Shown: positions 18,623 through 28,026, counted from the first letter of the stretch. The stretch: 64,000 bases of DNA from Veillonella magna DSM 19857 (GCF_000428745.1 NZ_AUAN01000007.1:1-64000), one strand, 5' to 3'. Program-made: numbers and translations. Notes: generated from the sequence alone by a model not told the origin.

Positions 18623-20431
18623 ATGTCAGTCAGTGAAATGCCGCTCGTCACGGTACAAGAACTTCATAAATGCTTTCCCCATCCGGTAACGGGCGACACC
18701 GTTGTAGCCTTAGAAGCGCTAAACATTACTGTCGCGCCCGGCGAATTGGTGGCCCTCATCGGGCCGGACGGAGCCGGTAAGACAACGTGTATGCGCATTC
18801 TCTGCGGTCTCCTTCGTGCCGACGGCGGCCATGCCGTTATCGATGGCATCGACGTGTCCGCCGATCCGCAAGCCGTACAAAATCGCGTCGGCTACATGCC
18901 GCAGAAATTCGGTTTATACGAAGATTTATCCGTACAAGAAAATCTAAATTTATACGCGGACCTGCACGCATTGCCTGACGATGTGCGCGAGCAGCGCTTT
19001 CAACGGCTTCTCGCCATGACCGGCTTGGATCCCTTCACGGATCGACCGGCAGGCAAATTATCCGGCGGGATGAAGCAAAAGTTAGGCTTGGCCTGCACAT
19101 TATTAAGTGCGCCAAAGCTGATTATTCTCGATGAACCGACGGTCGGCGTAGATCCGTTATCGCGCCGTGAGCTGTGGGATATTCTGCAACAGCTGGCACA
19201 CGACGATAACCTTTCCATTCTTGTCAGCACCGCCTATATGGATGAAGCCTCGCTTTGTCATAAGGTATATATTCTTCACGAAGGAAAGCTCCTCGCCCAA
19301 GGATCACCGGAGGCGATTACAAAAAAAGCCGACGGCGCTTGTTATCTCGTAACACCACCGCCTCATGTGCCGGCCCGCTTATTGCAGGCGGCCCTCATTG
19401 ACGATGCGCCGCACGTTATTGACGCAGTTCCTCAAGGTGGGGCCGTGCGTTTTATCAGCCGCACCTCCGATGTAAGCCAGCTGGCAGTGTATGCCCATTT
19501 CCCCGATTTGGTGCCGCAAGCCACACCGCCTACACTGGAGGATGCATTCATGATGATACTGAAAGAGCACAGTCAGCCGCAAGCAGAAGCATCCCATTTT
19601 GTCATTGATTATACTTCGACAGCGTCCTCCGAGGATGCTCCGGTCGATGTAGAAGTAAAGGATGTGATGCGTAAATTCGGTGACTTCATCGCTGTCAATC
19701 ACGTATCCTTTTCCGTTCATCGCGGTGAAATTTTCGGACTGCTGGGGCCAAACGGAGCCGGTAAGTCTACCACCTTTCGCATGTTGTGCGGTCTCCTGCC
19801 GGCCAGCTCCGGAGCACTGTCCGTTCTCGGCTACGATTTGCGGCGTGCCCGTGCCAAGGCTCGTGCCGGACTCGGTTATGTGGCGCAAAAGTTTTCTTTG
19901 TACGGTACCTTGACGGTAGAAGAAAATTTGGAATTCTTTGCCGGGGCCTATGGTTTATCGCCTCATGCGGCTAAGGAACGCATTGAAGAAATTCTTCATC
20001 AGTTTGATCTTGATACCCATCGCTATGAACCGGCCGGTGAACTACCCGGCGGTTATAAGCAGCGTCTCTCCATGGCCGCCGCTTTACTACATAAACCGGG
20101 ACTGCTCTTTCTCGATGAACCGACCAGTGGTATCGATCCCTTGGCACGCCGCATCTTTTGGCGTCAAATTACGGCGCTGGCCGCAGCCGGTACTACGGTT
20201 ATCATTACCACCCACTTTATGGAAGAAGCGGAGTATTGCGACCGCATCCTCATCCAGGACCGCGGCTGCATGGTAGCCTTAGGTACACCGGCAGAGATTC
20301 GCCGACGCGCCGGCAATCCACCGTCCATGAACGAAGCGTTCATCAACATTGTCGAACAGAAACGAAACAATCCGGTAACGACTGCTGCCAACAATAGGGC
20401 AACACCACCGAAAGGAGGTTCTTCTTCATGA
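18623..20431 (+). CDS. ybhF: ABC exporter ATPase with two fused nucleotide-binding domains (YbhF-like)
   Basis: This 602-residue protein contains two complete ABC ATPase domains. NBD1 (about residues 8-235) has Walker A GPDGAGKTT, signature LSGGMKQKL and Walker B LIILDEPT. NBD2 (about 345-580) has GPNGAGKST, a signature region LPGGYKQRL in place of LSGGQ, and LLFLDEPT. The tandem NBD form matches YbhF. AAGGAGG precedes the start at 18623. The stop overlaps the next gene's ATG by four bases (20428-20431), so the subunits are translationally coupled. It energizes export through the two permeases that follow. Confidence 0.93.
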   Translation: MSVSEMPLVTVQELHKCFPHPVTGDTVVALEALNITVAPGELVALIGPDGAGKTTCMRILCGLLRADGGHAVIDGIDVSADPQAVQNRVGYMPQKFGLYEDLSVQENLNLYADLHALPDDVREQRFQRLLAMTGLDPFTDRPAGKLSGGMKQKLGLACTLLSAPKLIILDEPTVGVDPLSRRELWDILQQLAHDDNLSILVSTAYMDEASLCHKVYILHEGKLLAQGSPEAITKKADGACYLVTPPPHVPARLLQAALIDDAPHVIDAVPQGGAVRFISRTSDVSQLAVYAHFPDLVPQATPPTLEDAFMMILKEHSQPQAEASHFVIDYTSTASSEDAPVDVEVKDVMRKFGDFIAVNHVSFSVHRGEIFGLLGPNGAGKSTTFRMLCGLLPASSGALSVLGYDLRRARAKARAGLGYVAQKFSLYGTLTVEENLEFFAGAYGLSPHAAKERIEEILHQFDLDTHRYEPAGELPGGYKQRLSMAAALLHKPGLLFLDEPTSGIDPLARRIFWRQITALAAAGTTVIITTHFMEEAEYCDRILIQDRGCMVALGTPAEIRRRAGNPPSMNEAFINIVEQKRNNPVTTAANNRATPPKGGSSS

Positions 20432-21600
20432 GCTTTCGTCGCCTACGGGCCTTAATCTATAAAGAATGCTTACAGCTTACCCGCGACCCCAGCAGCTTTT
20501 TCATCGGTCTCGTCATTCCGGCGCTGTTGATTTTCCTCATCGGCTTCGGTATGTCTATGGATGTGACGCACATTCCTACCGCTGTAGTGCTGGAGGACAG
20601 TTCGCCTACGGCGCGCTCGGTTGTCAGCTTCATGAATGAATCTCCGTATTTTTCACCGCGCTATGTTACCTCCATGCAGGAAGCTAAAGAGCTAATGGAT
20701 GAACGACGGGCCGAAGCCATCCTTCGCATTCCCGGCGATTTCTCCGCTCGGCTCAGCGAGGGACGCGGCAAAGTGCAGCTCATTACCTACGGTGTGGATA
20801 CTACGATTGCCAACGCCACCACTACGTATGTGCAAAACGGTATCGCCCGCTGGCAGCAATCGTATCTGTCGGGCACTGCCATTAACGGAGCACCGGCCAT
20901 AGCCGGCGCATCTTCGTCAGCAACGCTCTCCGCAACGCCGCCCATCGTACCTGGCTCTGTTACCGTCGATTCTCGTCAATGGTTTAACGATGCCAACACC
21001 AGTACGTGGATGTTTATTCCCGGTTTGATCGTCATCGTTATGACCTTGGTCGGCGTATTCCTAACAGCCCTTGTCATGGCCCGCGAATGGGAACGAGGCA
21101 CATTGGAATCACTTTTCGTAACGCCCATGCATGCATCGGAGATTGTCTTTGCCAAAATTATTCCTTACTTCGGCGTAGCCATGATCGGCTTTTTCATTTG
21201 CCTGTTATCGGCGCGTTACGTATACGAAGTTCCCATCGAAGGATCTATCTTCCTTATCCTTTTCGCTTCCGTAGAGTACGTGCTCGTTGCCATCGGCATG
21301 GGGCTGACTATTTCTTCGGTGCTGAAGAATCAATTTCTTTCCTGTCAGTTGGCTCTATTGGTCAGTCTATTGCCTACCATTATGCTTAGCGGCTTCATCT
21401 TTGACTTGCGCAGCGTGCCCACGGCGGTAAATGTCATCAGCCATCTCATGCCGGCTACGTACTATATGGATTTACTGAAATCCCTGTTCCTCGCCGGTAA
21501 CAATCCGGTCATCATTTACAAAAACTGTGCTATCCTTGCCGGCTATGCATCCCTCTTTATCGGCTTATCATTACTGGTAACGCGCAAGCGGCTGGATTAA
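20428..21600 (+). CDS. ybhS: ABC-2 type permease (YbhS-like)
   Basis: This 390-residue ABC-2 permease has one N-terminal transmembrane helix (residues about 25-45), a large extracytoplasmic domain (about 50-190) with a Ser/Ala/Pro-rich low-complexity stretch, and five C-terminal helices. The region MAREWERGTLESLFVTPM just after the second helix is the usual ABC-2 motif. The internal ribosome site AAAGGAGG at 20410-20417 lies inside the upstream gene. It pairs with the next gene to form the heterodimeric channel. Confidence 0.93.
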   Translation: MSFRRLRALIYKECLQLTRDPSSFFIGLVIPALLIFLIGFGMSMDVTHIPTAVVLEDSSPTARSVVSFMNESPYFSPRYVTSMQEAKELMDERRAEAILRIPGDFSARLSEGRGKVQLITYGVDTTIANATTTYVQNGIARWQQSYLSGTAINGAPAIAGASSSATLSATPPIVPGSVTVDSRQWFNDANTSTWMFIPGLIVIVMTLVGVFLTALVMAREWERGTLESLFVTPMHASEIVFAKIIPYFGVAMIGFFICLLSARYVYEVPIEGSIFLILFASVEYVLVAIGMGLTISSVLKNQFLSCQLALLVSLLPTIMLSGFIFDLRSVPTAVNVISHLMPATYYMDLLKSLFLAGNNPVIIYKNCAILAGYASLFIGLSLLVTRKRLD

Positions 21601-21690
21601 TTTCTATCCGCAAGCACGGCTTTACATACTCGTATCTCTTACCATATTTTTAATGTAATCATATCTTATTCTACGAAAGAGGCCACACTT

Positions 21691-22806
21691 ATGACGTCAT
21701 TATCGACTACGTTTTACAAATTATTGTGCGTCATTCGCAAGGAACTCTTGGTGACGCTGAAGGATCCTAAAATCCGTTTCATTCTTCTCCTGCCCGTTAT
21801 CGTACAGGGCATGCTGTTCGGCTACACGGCCAGTTTTAACCTAGACCGAGTTCCTTACGCACTGTTAGACCAAAGCCACAGCAGCTATTCAGCAGATTTT
21901 ATCGCTCGTCTGGAAGGATCCGGCATTTTTCAGCGCGTCTTCACCTTGAGCTCTACTGCGCAAATCGCCCCGGCCATCGACTCCGGTGACGTCATTGCCG
22001 TCGTAACGGTAAACCAAGACTTTGCCAATCAGATTACCGCCGGTACGGCCGCACCGGTACAGGTCATCACCGACGGGCGCAACCCAACCACCTCGGGCAT
22101 TGCCGCCGGATATATTTCATCTATAGCCTCTGCGTATTCCACAGAGCTTCGCGGTACTCCGCCGGCGATAGAAGTAGTCAATCGCACGTGGTACAATCCC
22201 AATCTGATTACCCGTTGGATGTTCCTTCCGTCCTTGATTCCCATGCTGGCTCTGACGCAGGTTATGATGCTGGCCGGTTTGTCGGTAGCCCGCGAACGCG
22301 AGCAAGGTACCTTCGATCAGTTGTTGGTTACGCCGCTGCAACCCTATGAAATTCTTATTGCCAAAGCGATTCCGCCGATGATCATCGGCACCATCCAAGC
22401 TACCTTGGTATTGCTGCTGACAATTTTCTGGTTCGGCATTACGCCGGTAGGCTCTATCGGCACACTGTATTTAACTATTTTTATCTTCTTGCTCAGCTCT
22501 GTCGGTGTCGGTCTGTCCGTATCGGCCATCTCCGATTCTATGCAGCAGGTCATGGTGTATTGCTTTGTTATCCTGCTCCCCATGCTACTATTATCCGGTT
22601 TGTCCACGCCGATTCAAAACATGCCGGAAGTATTGCAGTACGCCACCTATATCAATCCTATGCGCTTTGCCGTCGAGTCGGTGCGCCGCATTTATCTGGA
22701 AGGGGCCGGCCTTAATTTAATTGCCATCAACTATATTCCTATGTTGATCGTCGCCTCCATTACCCTGCCCTTGGCAGCTACGCTGTTCCGTAAAAAATTA
22801 TCGTAA
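21691..22806 (+). CDS. ybhR: ABC-2 type permease (YbhR-like)
   Basis: This 371-residue paralogue of the preceding permease has the same topology: an N-terminal helix (about residues 26-45), an extracytoplasmic domain (about 50-180) and five C-terminal helices. It carries VAREREQGTFDQLLVTPL, the counterpart of the motif in the partner. GAAAGAGG about eleven bases upstream supports the start. A 90-base gap separates it from the previous gene, longer than elsewhere in the operon, but I see no terminator in it. Confidence 0.92.
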   Translation: MTSLSTTFYKLLCVIRKELLVTLKDPKIRFILLLPVIVQGMLFGYTASFNLDRVPYALLDQSHSSYSADFIARLEGSGIFQRVFTLSSTAQIAPAIDSGDVIAVVTVNQDFANQITAGTAAPVQVITDGRNPTTSGIAAGYISSIASAYSTELRGTPPAIEVVNRTWYNPNLITRWMFLPSLIPMLALTQVMMLAGLSVAREREQGTFDQLLVTPLQPYEILIAKAIPPMIIGTIQATLVLLLTIFWFGITPVGSIGTLYLTIFIFLLSSVGVGLSVSAISDSMQQVMVYCFVILLPMLLLSGLSTPIQNMPEVLQYATYINPMRFAVESVRRIYLEGAGLNLIAINYIPMLIVASITLPLAATLFRKKLS

Positions 22807-22824
22807 AACTGTATCGAGGTGTCC

Positions 22825-23577
22825 ATGAATATAAACGAAACACAATTACAAACAAGTATCCCTCCGGAAGCCGCCAATGCATCGGTACAAAAAAAGCGCG
22901 CCTCCGCCGGACAAACACGAATACCAAAGACGCCAGCGGCCAACGGTCGCGAAGACGGACAAGCTACCAAAGCCCGCATCATCGATCACGCCGGTCGTCT
23001 CTTTGCCATCCAAGGCTATGATAAAACGACCAGCAAAGAAATCTGCACGGCTGCCCAGGTTAACAGCGCTGCCGTTAATTACCATTTCGGCAGTCGCGAA
23101 GCATTATACGAAGCCGTACTCGGCGAGGTACAGCATTATTTGATGGATTTGGCTATCCTTCGAGATATTGCGGATAGCGATGCTCCACCGGATAAACGTC
23201 TGTTATCCATTGTAGATTTTTTTCTCGCGCAAACGCTCAGCGACAGCGACTGGCACATCAAACTTTGGATTCGCGAAGTCTTATCCCCGTCACCGATGAT
23301 GCATCGCGTCATCACTTCGTCGGCACTGCCAAAGTTTTCTCTCATCGGCAGCTTACTCAGCGATTACCTTGGCTATGATATGGCGGATCCGCGATTGTAC
23401 GGCTGTTACATCAGCTTGCTGTCGCCGTTTGCGCTGACTGCCATCATGCAACATTCGCCGCTATTGGCCCATGCTCCCATCTCTATGAGCCGCGATACAT
23501 ATACAACCATGCTGCGCAATAATTTCATTTGCCAGCTTAACGCGTTTAAACATCGAGCCGACGAGGAGCAATCATAA
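22825..23577 (+). CDS. cecR: TetR-family regulator with CerR-type C-terminal domain (CecR-like)
   Basis: This roughly 250-residue regulator has a long, basic, probably disordered N-terminus (residues 1-45), then a TetR HTH: IDHAGRLFAIQGYDKTTSKEICTAAQVNSAAVNYHFGSREALY. The C-terminal ligand domain resembles the CerR/DUF1956 type found in E. coli CecR (YbiH), which controls ybhGFSR. ATG at 22825 is preferred because GAGG lies five bases upstream; GTG at 22819 is possible. It is 18 bases after the permease, at the end of the operon it likely represses. In E. coli the regulator is the first gene, so the order differs. Confidence 0.88.
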   Translation: MNINETQLQTSIPPEAANASVQKKRASAGQTRIPKTPAANGREDGQATKARIIDHAGRLFAIQGYDKTTSKEICTAAQVNSAAVNYHFGSREALYEAVLGEVQHYLMDLAILRDIADSDAPPDKRLLSIVDFFLAQTLSDSDWHIKLWIREVLSPSPMMHRVITSSALPKFSLIGSLLSDYLGYDMADPRLYGCYISLLSPFALTAIMQHSPLLAHAPISMSRDTYTTMLRNNFICQLNAFKHRADEEQS

Positions 23578-23654
23578 AGTAAATCCCTATACCACGCCGG
23601 ACTATGCAACATAAGATAAAACATAAAAACTCCCTCAAAATAAGACATAAAAAA

Positions 23655-23722
23655 ACTCCCTCCAGTTACGAAGAAGCGCAAACTGATGTAAGCGTTCATC
23701 GTAAACCGGAGGGAGTATTTTA
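23655..23722. terminator. Bidirectional terminator between cecR and the 568-residue unknown gene
   Basis: ACTCCCTCC (23655-23663) is complementary to GGAGGGAGT (23708-23716). T-rich tracts follow on both strands, with seven T on the minus strand. A partial copy of the left arm (ACTCCCTC) lies just upstream, near 23629. Confidence 0.85.
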
Positions 23723-23734
23723 TTATTACAGCCG

Positions 23735-23788
23735 CAGCATGTATTACCACCACAGCATCTATCACAATCACAGCATGATTACAACCAC
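23735..23788. repeat. Three 18-bp imperfect direct repeats
   Basis: Three consecutive 18-base units each begin CAGCAT (23735, 23753, 23771), with a shared pattern of A/C-rich bases after it. The third unit covers the stop codon of the minus-strand gene at 23779. Function is unknown. Confidence 0.75.
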
Positions 23789-25485
23789 GGCGACAAATCG
23801 AATTCTTCGCCGATAGTGACTTTCACATGAGCCCGTCCCAAATACAAGCCCAAGAGGGTCAATGTCATTTTGGAAATCGGCGTGGTATCGTATACTTCGG
23901 CAAGGTTTACCAATACCGGCGAAATGCGTTCCATAATTTCCAAACTTTCCCGTCCCGTAAAAGCTGTCGGCTTGCTCTTGGCCAATGCCAATAGGCGCTG
24001 CTGAATGTCACCGTCACTGATATGTGCTAAGCGGAAGAAGCGCTGTGCCAAACCTTCATCTACTAAGGTGAGCTTGTACATAGAAGAATTAATGCTGCGC
24101 GCAATAAAGCGTTCGTCCAAGCGTTCACCGTCCAATGCCATGCTCAGCTCATCCCGAGTAAAGCCGCGGTATTTAAAAATCAGCGGATAGGAATTACTGA
24201 AGATAGCTGCGAGGCTAACCCGATCGGCAGCCTGTGCGCTACAGTGCAAGTATTCCAGTTGACGATGCATGGATTCGTCCCGCGGTACATCCGACACAAA
24301 GGGTTCGATATATTTTTCCACATAGTGGCGCAGGTTATCCATGCTATAGTTATTGGAGTTACGCGAGTACTGCAATAAAAGTGCCAAGGCCATAACCTGG
24401 AAATGACCTAAGTGAAGATGCGGTAAAATGCGAAGCGCATCAAAGGCCAACAAGTAAAGCGTGCTTGATTTCGGTTGCTGCACTACATCGCCGAAGGCTT
24501 CGATGGCTGTTTCGTACATCCACGGTGTAGGCGTTGCCACATAGGCTTTTTGCATACACATCAACGCTTCCTGTACGACAATATTTTCCAGAAGAGCCTT
24601 TACTTCTGCTTCACCGGTAATTCCCAATCGCTGCAGGGCATCGGCGGTAATGGCACGAACGCCTTCTTTAGCAGAGTCACCAAGCATCCCGAAGGATTGC
24701 ATAAAGTGATGCACCGCCCAGTCTACCGCATCACCGGCAGCCGGTACATCACTGTGGGAGGCCGTCCGTTTTGCCGCCGGAGTCGTTTCTGCCGTAACTA
24801 CCGGCAAGATACGCGTCGCATCGTCAGCCACTTCCGAAGCTTCCATGGTCCGCACATTAATCGGCGCAATAGGTCGCGTCATATCCGTATCGACCGGAGC
24901 CGTCGGCGTTTGTGTATGTGTCGCACCGTCTGTGTCTGCCAGGTGACGGGTCAATTCTTCCCGCGAACCGATAACTACAGTAGCATCCGTATTTACGGAG
25001 GAATTCGGCACTGTCTGTTCTGCGGCCCTATGACCCTTCACCGTATGACGGCGAGCCTGTGCGTCTGCTTCGTCATTCTTTACCTTGCTATGCTTACGCT
25101 GCTCCGCTTGCTTGCGACGCCATTCCCGTTCTTCTACCTTGGCAGCTGCCTGTTCACTGTGATGACGTGCATGCGTATCTCGGTGCGATGCCGGCATAAT
25201 CTGCGTGGCTTCCATAGCTTCCTGCGTCGGTGCCTCGGCGTTGGTTTTCGCTGCTTCGCCGTTACGACGAGTCGCCGTATCCTCTGCGGTTACATTGCGC
25301 GTACGATATTGCGTACCGCCGTGCTCCGCTCGTTTTCGTTCGTAATAATCCGCATTCGCCACCGTCTCGCGAGCAGCAGGCCGTTTTACTGTCGGCTCAT
25401 CCTTATCGCGGAATACTAAGTAACATACAAAGAAAAAAACAATCACTACAGCCAATACTACTAAATATGGTATATAGGCAGTCAT
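23779..25485 (-). CDS. Membrane-anchored protein of unknown function with Thr-motif linker
   Basis: This 568-residue protein has one N-terminal transmembrane helix (residues about 5-25), then about 200 residues of charged, probably disordered linker, then a helical C-terminal domain (about 245-568). The linker repeats a short motif: EATQIMPA (about 92-99), DATVVIGS (about 165), DMTRPIAP (about 200) and DATRILPV (about 222). The C-terminus ends GLYLGRAHVKVTIGEEFDLSPWL. A similar tail occurs, as I remember it, in a poorly known group named after Vpar_1526 of Veillonella, but I cannot confirm this. There is no enzyme motif. AGGAGGG precedes the start. It stands alone between a terminator and the tRNA cluster. 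Topology suggests a cytoplasmic domain tethered to the inner membrane. Confidence 0.75.
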   Translation of the reverse strand: MTAYIPYLVVLAVVIVFFFVCYLVFRDKDEPTVKRPAARETVANADYYERKRAEHGGTQYRTRNVTAEDTATRRNGEAAKTNAEAPTQEAMEATQIMPASHRDTHARHHSEQAAAKVEEREWRRKQAEQRKHSKVKNDEADAQARRHTVKGHRAAEQTVPNSSVNTDATVVIGSREELTRHLADTDGATHTQTPTAPVDTDMTRPIAPINVRTMEASEVADDATRILPVVTAETTPAAKRTASHSDVPAAGDAVDWAVHHFMQSFGMLGDSAKEGVRAITADALQRLGITGEAEVKALLENIVVQEALMCMQKAYVATPTPWMYETAIEAFGDVVQQPKSSTLYLLAFDALRILPHLHLGHFQVMALALLLQYSRNSNNYSMDNLRHYVEKYIEPFVSDVPRDESMHRQLEYLHCSAQAADRVSLAAIFSNSYPLIFKYRGFTRDELSMALDGERLDERFIARSINSSMYKLTLVDEGLAQRFFRLAHISDGDIQQRLLALAKSKPTAFTGRESLEIMERISPVLVNLAEVYDTTPISKMTLTLLGLYLGRAHVKVTIGEEFDLSPWL

Positions 25486-25711
25486 GAAGTAACCCTCCTA
25501 CCTGATTCTCAATCTATGATGAAAGCGTTATATTCTACCTGCTATGTTAGCACATATACCCCATATCGCCAATGGGGAGTTAGCGTATTCAACAAAAATC
25601 TCACAGAATACATCTGTCATAGTATACTCTCCTATCAATCTAAGCATGACTCGTCGTAGGGCTACCCAACGGTTACCTATCCATGCATGCGATGTTTCTG
25701 TGAGAAGGTAT

Positions 25712-25750
25712 AAAAAAAGCGAGCCATCTTCCGAAGAAAATGGCTCGCTT
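25712..25750 (-). terminator. Terminator of the tRNA operon
   Basis: On the minus strand AAGCGAGCCAT pairs with ATGGCTCGCTT around a short loop and is followed by seven T. It lies five bases after the tRNA-Val CCA end. Confidence 0.93.
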
Positions 25751-25754
25751 GGTT

Positions 25755-25830
<76 letters not shown>

Positions 25831-25834
25831 ATGC

Positions 25835-25909
25835 TGGTGACCCGTGGGGGAATCGAACCCCCGATACCGCCGTGAAAGGGCGGTGTCTTAACCGCTTGAC
25901 CAACGGGCC
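25835..25909 (-). tRNA. tRNA-Glu (anticodon UUC)
   Basis: Acceptor GGCCCGT pairs with ACGGGTC, the T-arm is GGGGGTTCGATTCCCCC, and the anticodon stem CCGCC/GGCGG encloses CTTTCAC, so the anticodon is UUC. CCA is encoded at 25835-25837. Only four bases separate it from each neighbouring tRNA. Confidence 0.97.
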
Positions 25910-25913
25910 ACAA

Positions 25914-25989
25914 TGGCTCCCCGAGTAGGACTCGAACCTACGACCGATCGGTTAACAGCCGATTGCTCTACCGACTGAGCTATCGAGGA
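25914..25989 (-). tRNA. tRNA-Asn (anticodon GUU)
   Basis: Acceptor TCCTCGA pairs with TCGGGGA, and the anticodon stem ATCGG/CCGAT encloses CTGTTAA, so the anticodon is GUU. CCA is encoded at 25914-25916, and the discriminator base is G as usual for Asn. It is the first tRNA of the transcription unit. Confidence 0.97.
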
Positions 25990-26103
25990 ATGGTACGTCA
26001 ATTATTATATGATACTGCGCTGATAAATGCAAGCCCTTTTTTATAAATTACTTTATATTTTTTTACTTCTTCTAACAAAATGCTTCTCGGCCCGCTTTTA
26101 GCG

Positions 26104-26152
26104 GCGCATACGACGCTCGGTTTAATTGTTCCGGACTTACGGTCGTATGCGC
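26104..26152. repeat. Perfect 11-bp inverted repeat of unknown role
   Basis: GCGCATACGAC (26104-26114) and GTCGTATGCGC (26142-26152) are perfect reverse complements around a 27-base spacer. No T run follows, so it is not an obvious terminator. It lies between the tRNA promoter side and a GGDEF gene relic. Confidence 0.7.
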
Positions 26153-26170
26153 GGTATCCTTATTGAGCAC

Positions 26171-26500
26171 CTATATGTATCCTATATCAATGGCAAGCTT
26201 ACCGACTGGCATACCGATTCTTACCGGAATTTTTAGCATGTGACGCATGATACCTACCGCTCGACGCAATGCTTCGTCACCGGCTTGATGACCGAAGATA
26301 TCGTTAACCTGTTTAAAAGTATCCAGATCCAAAAAGAGTAACGCTCCGCAATCATTATTGTGTTCCAATTCTTGAGAAATGCGTTCCCAACAAAGGCACC
26401 AACAAGCCCATATAAAAAGATGCCGCCATAAACGGTTCTTTGCGCCACATAAAGGCGCTCACAATCATAGACTCTCTCAGCCACGATCGCTTCCACCGCA
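26171..26500 (-). pseudogene. GGDEF-domain (diguanylate cyclase) remnant
   Basis: The minus strand encodes WERISQELEHNNDCGALLFLD followed by LDTFKQVNDIFGHQAGDEALRR, a clear GGDEF-domain start, including the Asp that binds metal and the FGHxxGD nucleotide motif. After RHML the sequence jumps to VRIGMPVGKLAIDIGYI and stops at 26171, so the GG(D/E)EF active loop is missing. Upstream, GLVGAFVG in another frame looks like the preceding helix, which suggests a frameshift near 26388. No regulatory domain or start is present. This is a decayed fragment and probably makes no cyclic di-GMP. Confidence 0.7.
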
Positions 26501-26769
26501 TTTACTGTTTTAAATCATCTATCAATGGTAATTCTTCTGTATATCATTAGTATCCATATCAAAAATAAAGGAGCCACATTCTATCGTCGTTGTTACGCAA
26601 TCTATACGCTCCTGTCGACGACACCTGTCGCTCCTTCATCAGACTATAGTAGCACACACAGCCCTACCTAGCCCGTTATCGCTATATGCTATCCTACTCT
26701 GCTATGGTGCAGTGCTAACTACATATATAAATCAAATTATGTATGCACCGTTTACGCATGTATCAACAA
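26501..26769. other. Intergenic, no feature recognised
   Basis: This AT-rich stretch lies after the gdhA stop on the minus strand. I see no gene and no convincing terminator; it may hold further decay products of the GGDEF gene. Confidence 0.4.
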
Positions 26770-28026
26770 TCAGCCGTTAAAGCCACGTAACTTACTAGCC
26801 GCTACCAAACGTTTTAGCGCTACCATATATGCAGCTAAGCGCGGATATACCTTGTATTCCTGTTGCATAGCCCATACTTCTTCAAAGCTGCGCTTCATAT
26901 TTTTTTCCAAACGATCGTTAACTTCTTCTTCCGTCCAGTACAAACCTTCTTTGTTTTGTACCCATTCGTAATAAGAAGTAACAACGCCACCGCCATTAGT
27001 CAATACATCCGGCAAGATATCTACGCCTTTATCATAGAAATACAAGTCTGCTTCATTTGTCGTCGGCCCGTTAGCCCCTTCCAAAAGAAGCTTAGCCTTA
27101 ACATCTTTCATATTATCGCCATTAATCTGGTTTTCCAAGGCAGCTAAGTATAATACATCAACATCCAATAAAAGCAGTTCTTTATTGTCGATAACTGTCA
27201 TGCCCGGTTCTTCATAGCCTTCCAAGGATCGACCGTGCGTATTAGCATATTCATACGCTTTTTCTACATCGATGCCGTTTTCATTGTAGATGGATCCGTG
27301 AACATCACCGATAGCTACAATCTTACAGCCTTCACGATGCATGAGAAGTGCCCCTACACTGCCTACGTTACCAAAGCCCTGAACAGCAATCGTCACATCA
27401 GACATCTTTTTGCCCTTCTTTTCCAAATAGCTTTTCAATGTAAACATGCAACCACGACCGGTAGCTTCGTTACGTCCCAATGAGCCGCCTACTTCCAGTG
27501 GTTTACCGGTTACAACTCCGGGTGACCAAACACCTTTTAAAGTACTGAATTCATCTACAATCCATGCCATAATTTGAGGATTGGTATTTACATCCGGTGC
27601 CGGTACATCCGTATCTACTCCGATAATCGGGGCAATCTTGCGTACAAAACCGCGCGTCAGACGTTCCAGTTCGCGTTTACTTAATTTTTTCGGATCTACT
27701 TTGATACCGCCTTTACCACCGCCGTACGGTAAGTGAGCGATGGAATTCTTTATTGTCATCCAAGCAGCCAATGCACGCACTTCGTTTTCATCTGCATCGG
27801 GATGGAAACGAATGCCCCCTTTAGCTGCCCCCATAATTGTACTGTGTTGTGTACGATAGCCATTGAATACTTCAATGTGGCCGTCATCCATTTGTACCGG
27901 AATCGATACGCTCAGTTCACGTTCCGGATGGCGAATCACTTCATAATCATTACGCGTTAAGCCCAATTTCTGAGCTGCTTCGTCAAGTGTATTCAACATA
28001 TTTTCATAAGGATTGTACTTTGCCAT
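26770..28026 (-). CDS. gdhA: Glutamate dehydrogenase
   Basis: This 418-residue hexameric-type enzyme interconverts glutamate and 2-oxoglutarate plus ammonia. The catalytic domain shows STIMGAAKGGIRFHPDAD and LPYGGGKGGIKVDPKKLS with the catalytic Lys residues, then DVPAPDVNTNPQIMAWIVDE. The Rossmann domain has VAIQGFGNVGS-like VAVQGFGNVGSVGA and ends with NGGGVVTSYYEW. Length and motifs match the catabolic RocG/GudB group of about 420-430 residues, probably NAD-linked. AGGTGATAC upstream of 28026 is the ribosome site. It stands as a single gene, and with threonine ammonia-lyase and ornithine decarboxylase fits an amino-acid-fermenting lifestyle. Confidence 0.96.
   Translation of the reverse strand: MAKYNPYENMLNTLDEAAQKLGLTRNDYEVIRHPERELSVSIPVQMDDGHIEVFNGYRTQHSTIMGAAKGGIRFHPDADENEVRALAAWMTIKNSIAHLPYGGGKGGIKVDPKKLSKRELERLTRGFVRKIAPIIGVDTDVPAPDVNTNPQIMAWIVDEFSTLKGVWSPGVVTGKPLEVGGSLGRNEATGRGCMFTLKSYLEKKGKKMSDVTIAVQGFGNVGSVGALLMHREGCKIVAIGDVHGSIYNENGIDVEKAYEYANTHGRSLEGYEEPGMTVIDNKELLLLDVDVLYLAALENQINGDNMKDVKAKLLLEGANGPTTNEADLYFYDKGVDILPDVLTNGGGVVTSYYEWVQNKEGLYWTEEEVNDRLEKNMKRSFEEVWAMQQEYKVYPRLAAYMVALKRLVAASKLRGFNG

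Noticed and set aside
24475-25419. Long plus-strand frame of about 314 codons opposite the 568-residue unknown gene
   Set aside because: The translation is rich in Arg, Cys and His without any recognisable pattern, as expected for an antisense frame. The minus-strand gene has a start, ribosome site and membrane helix.
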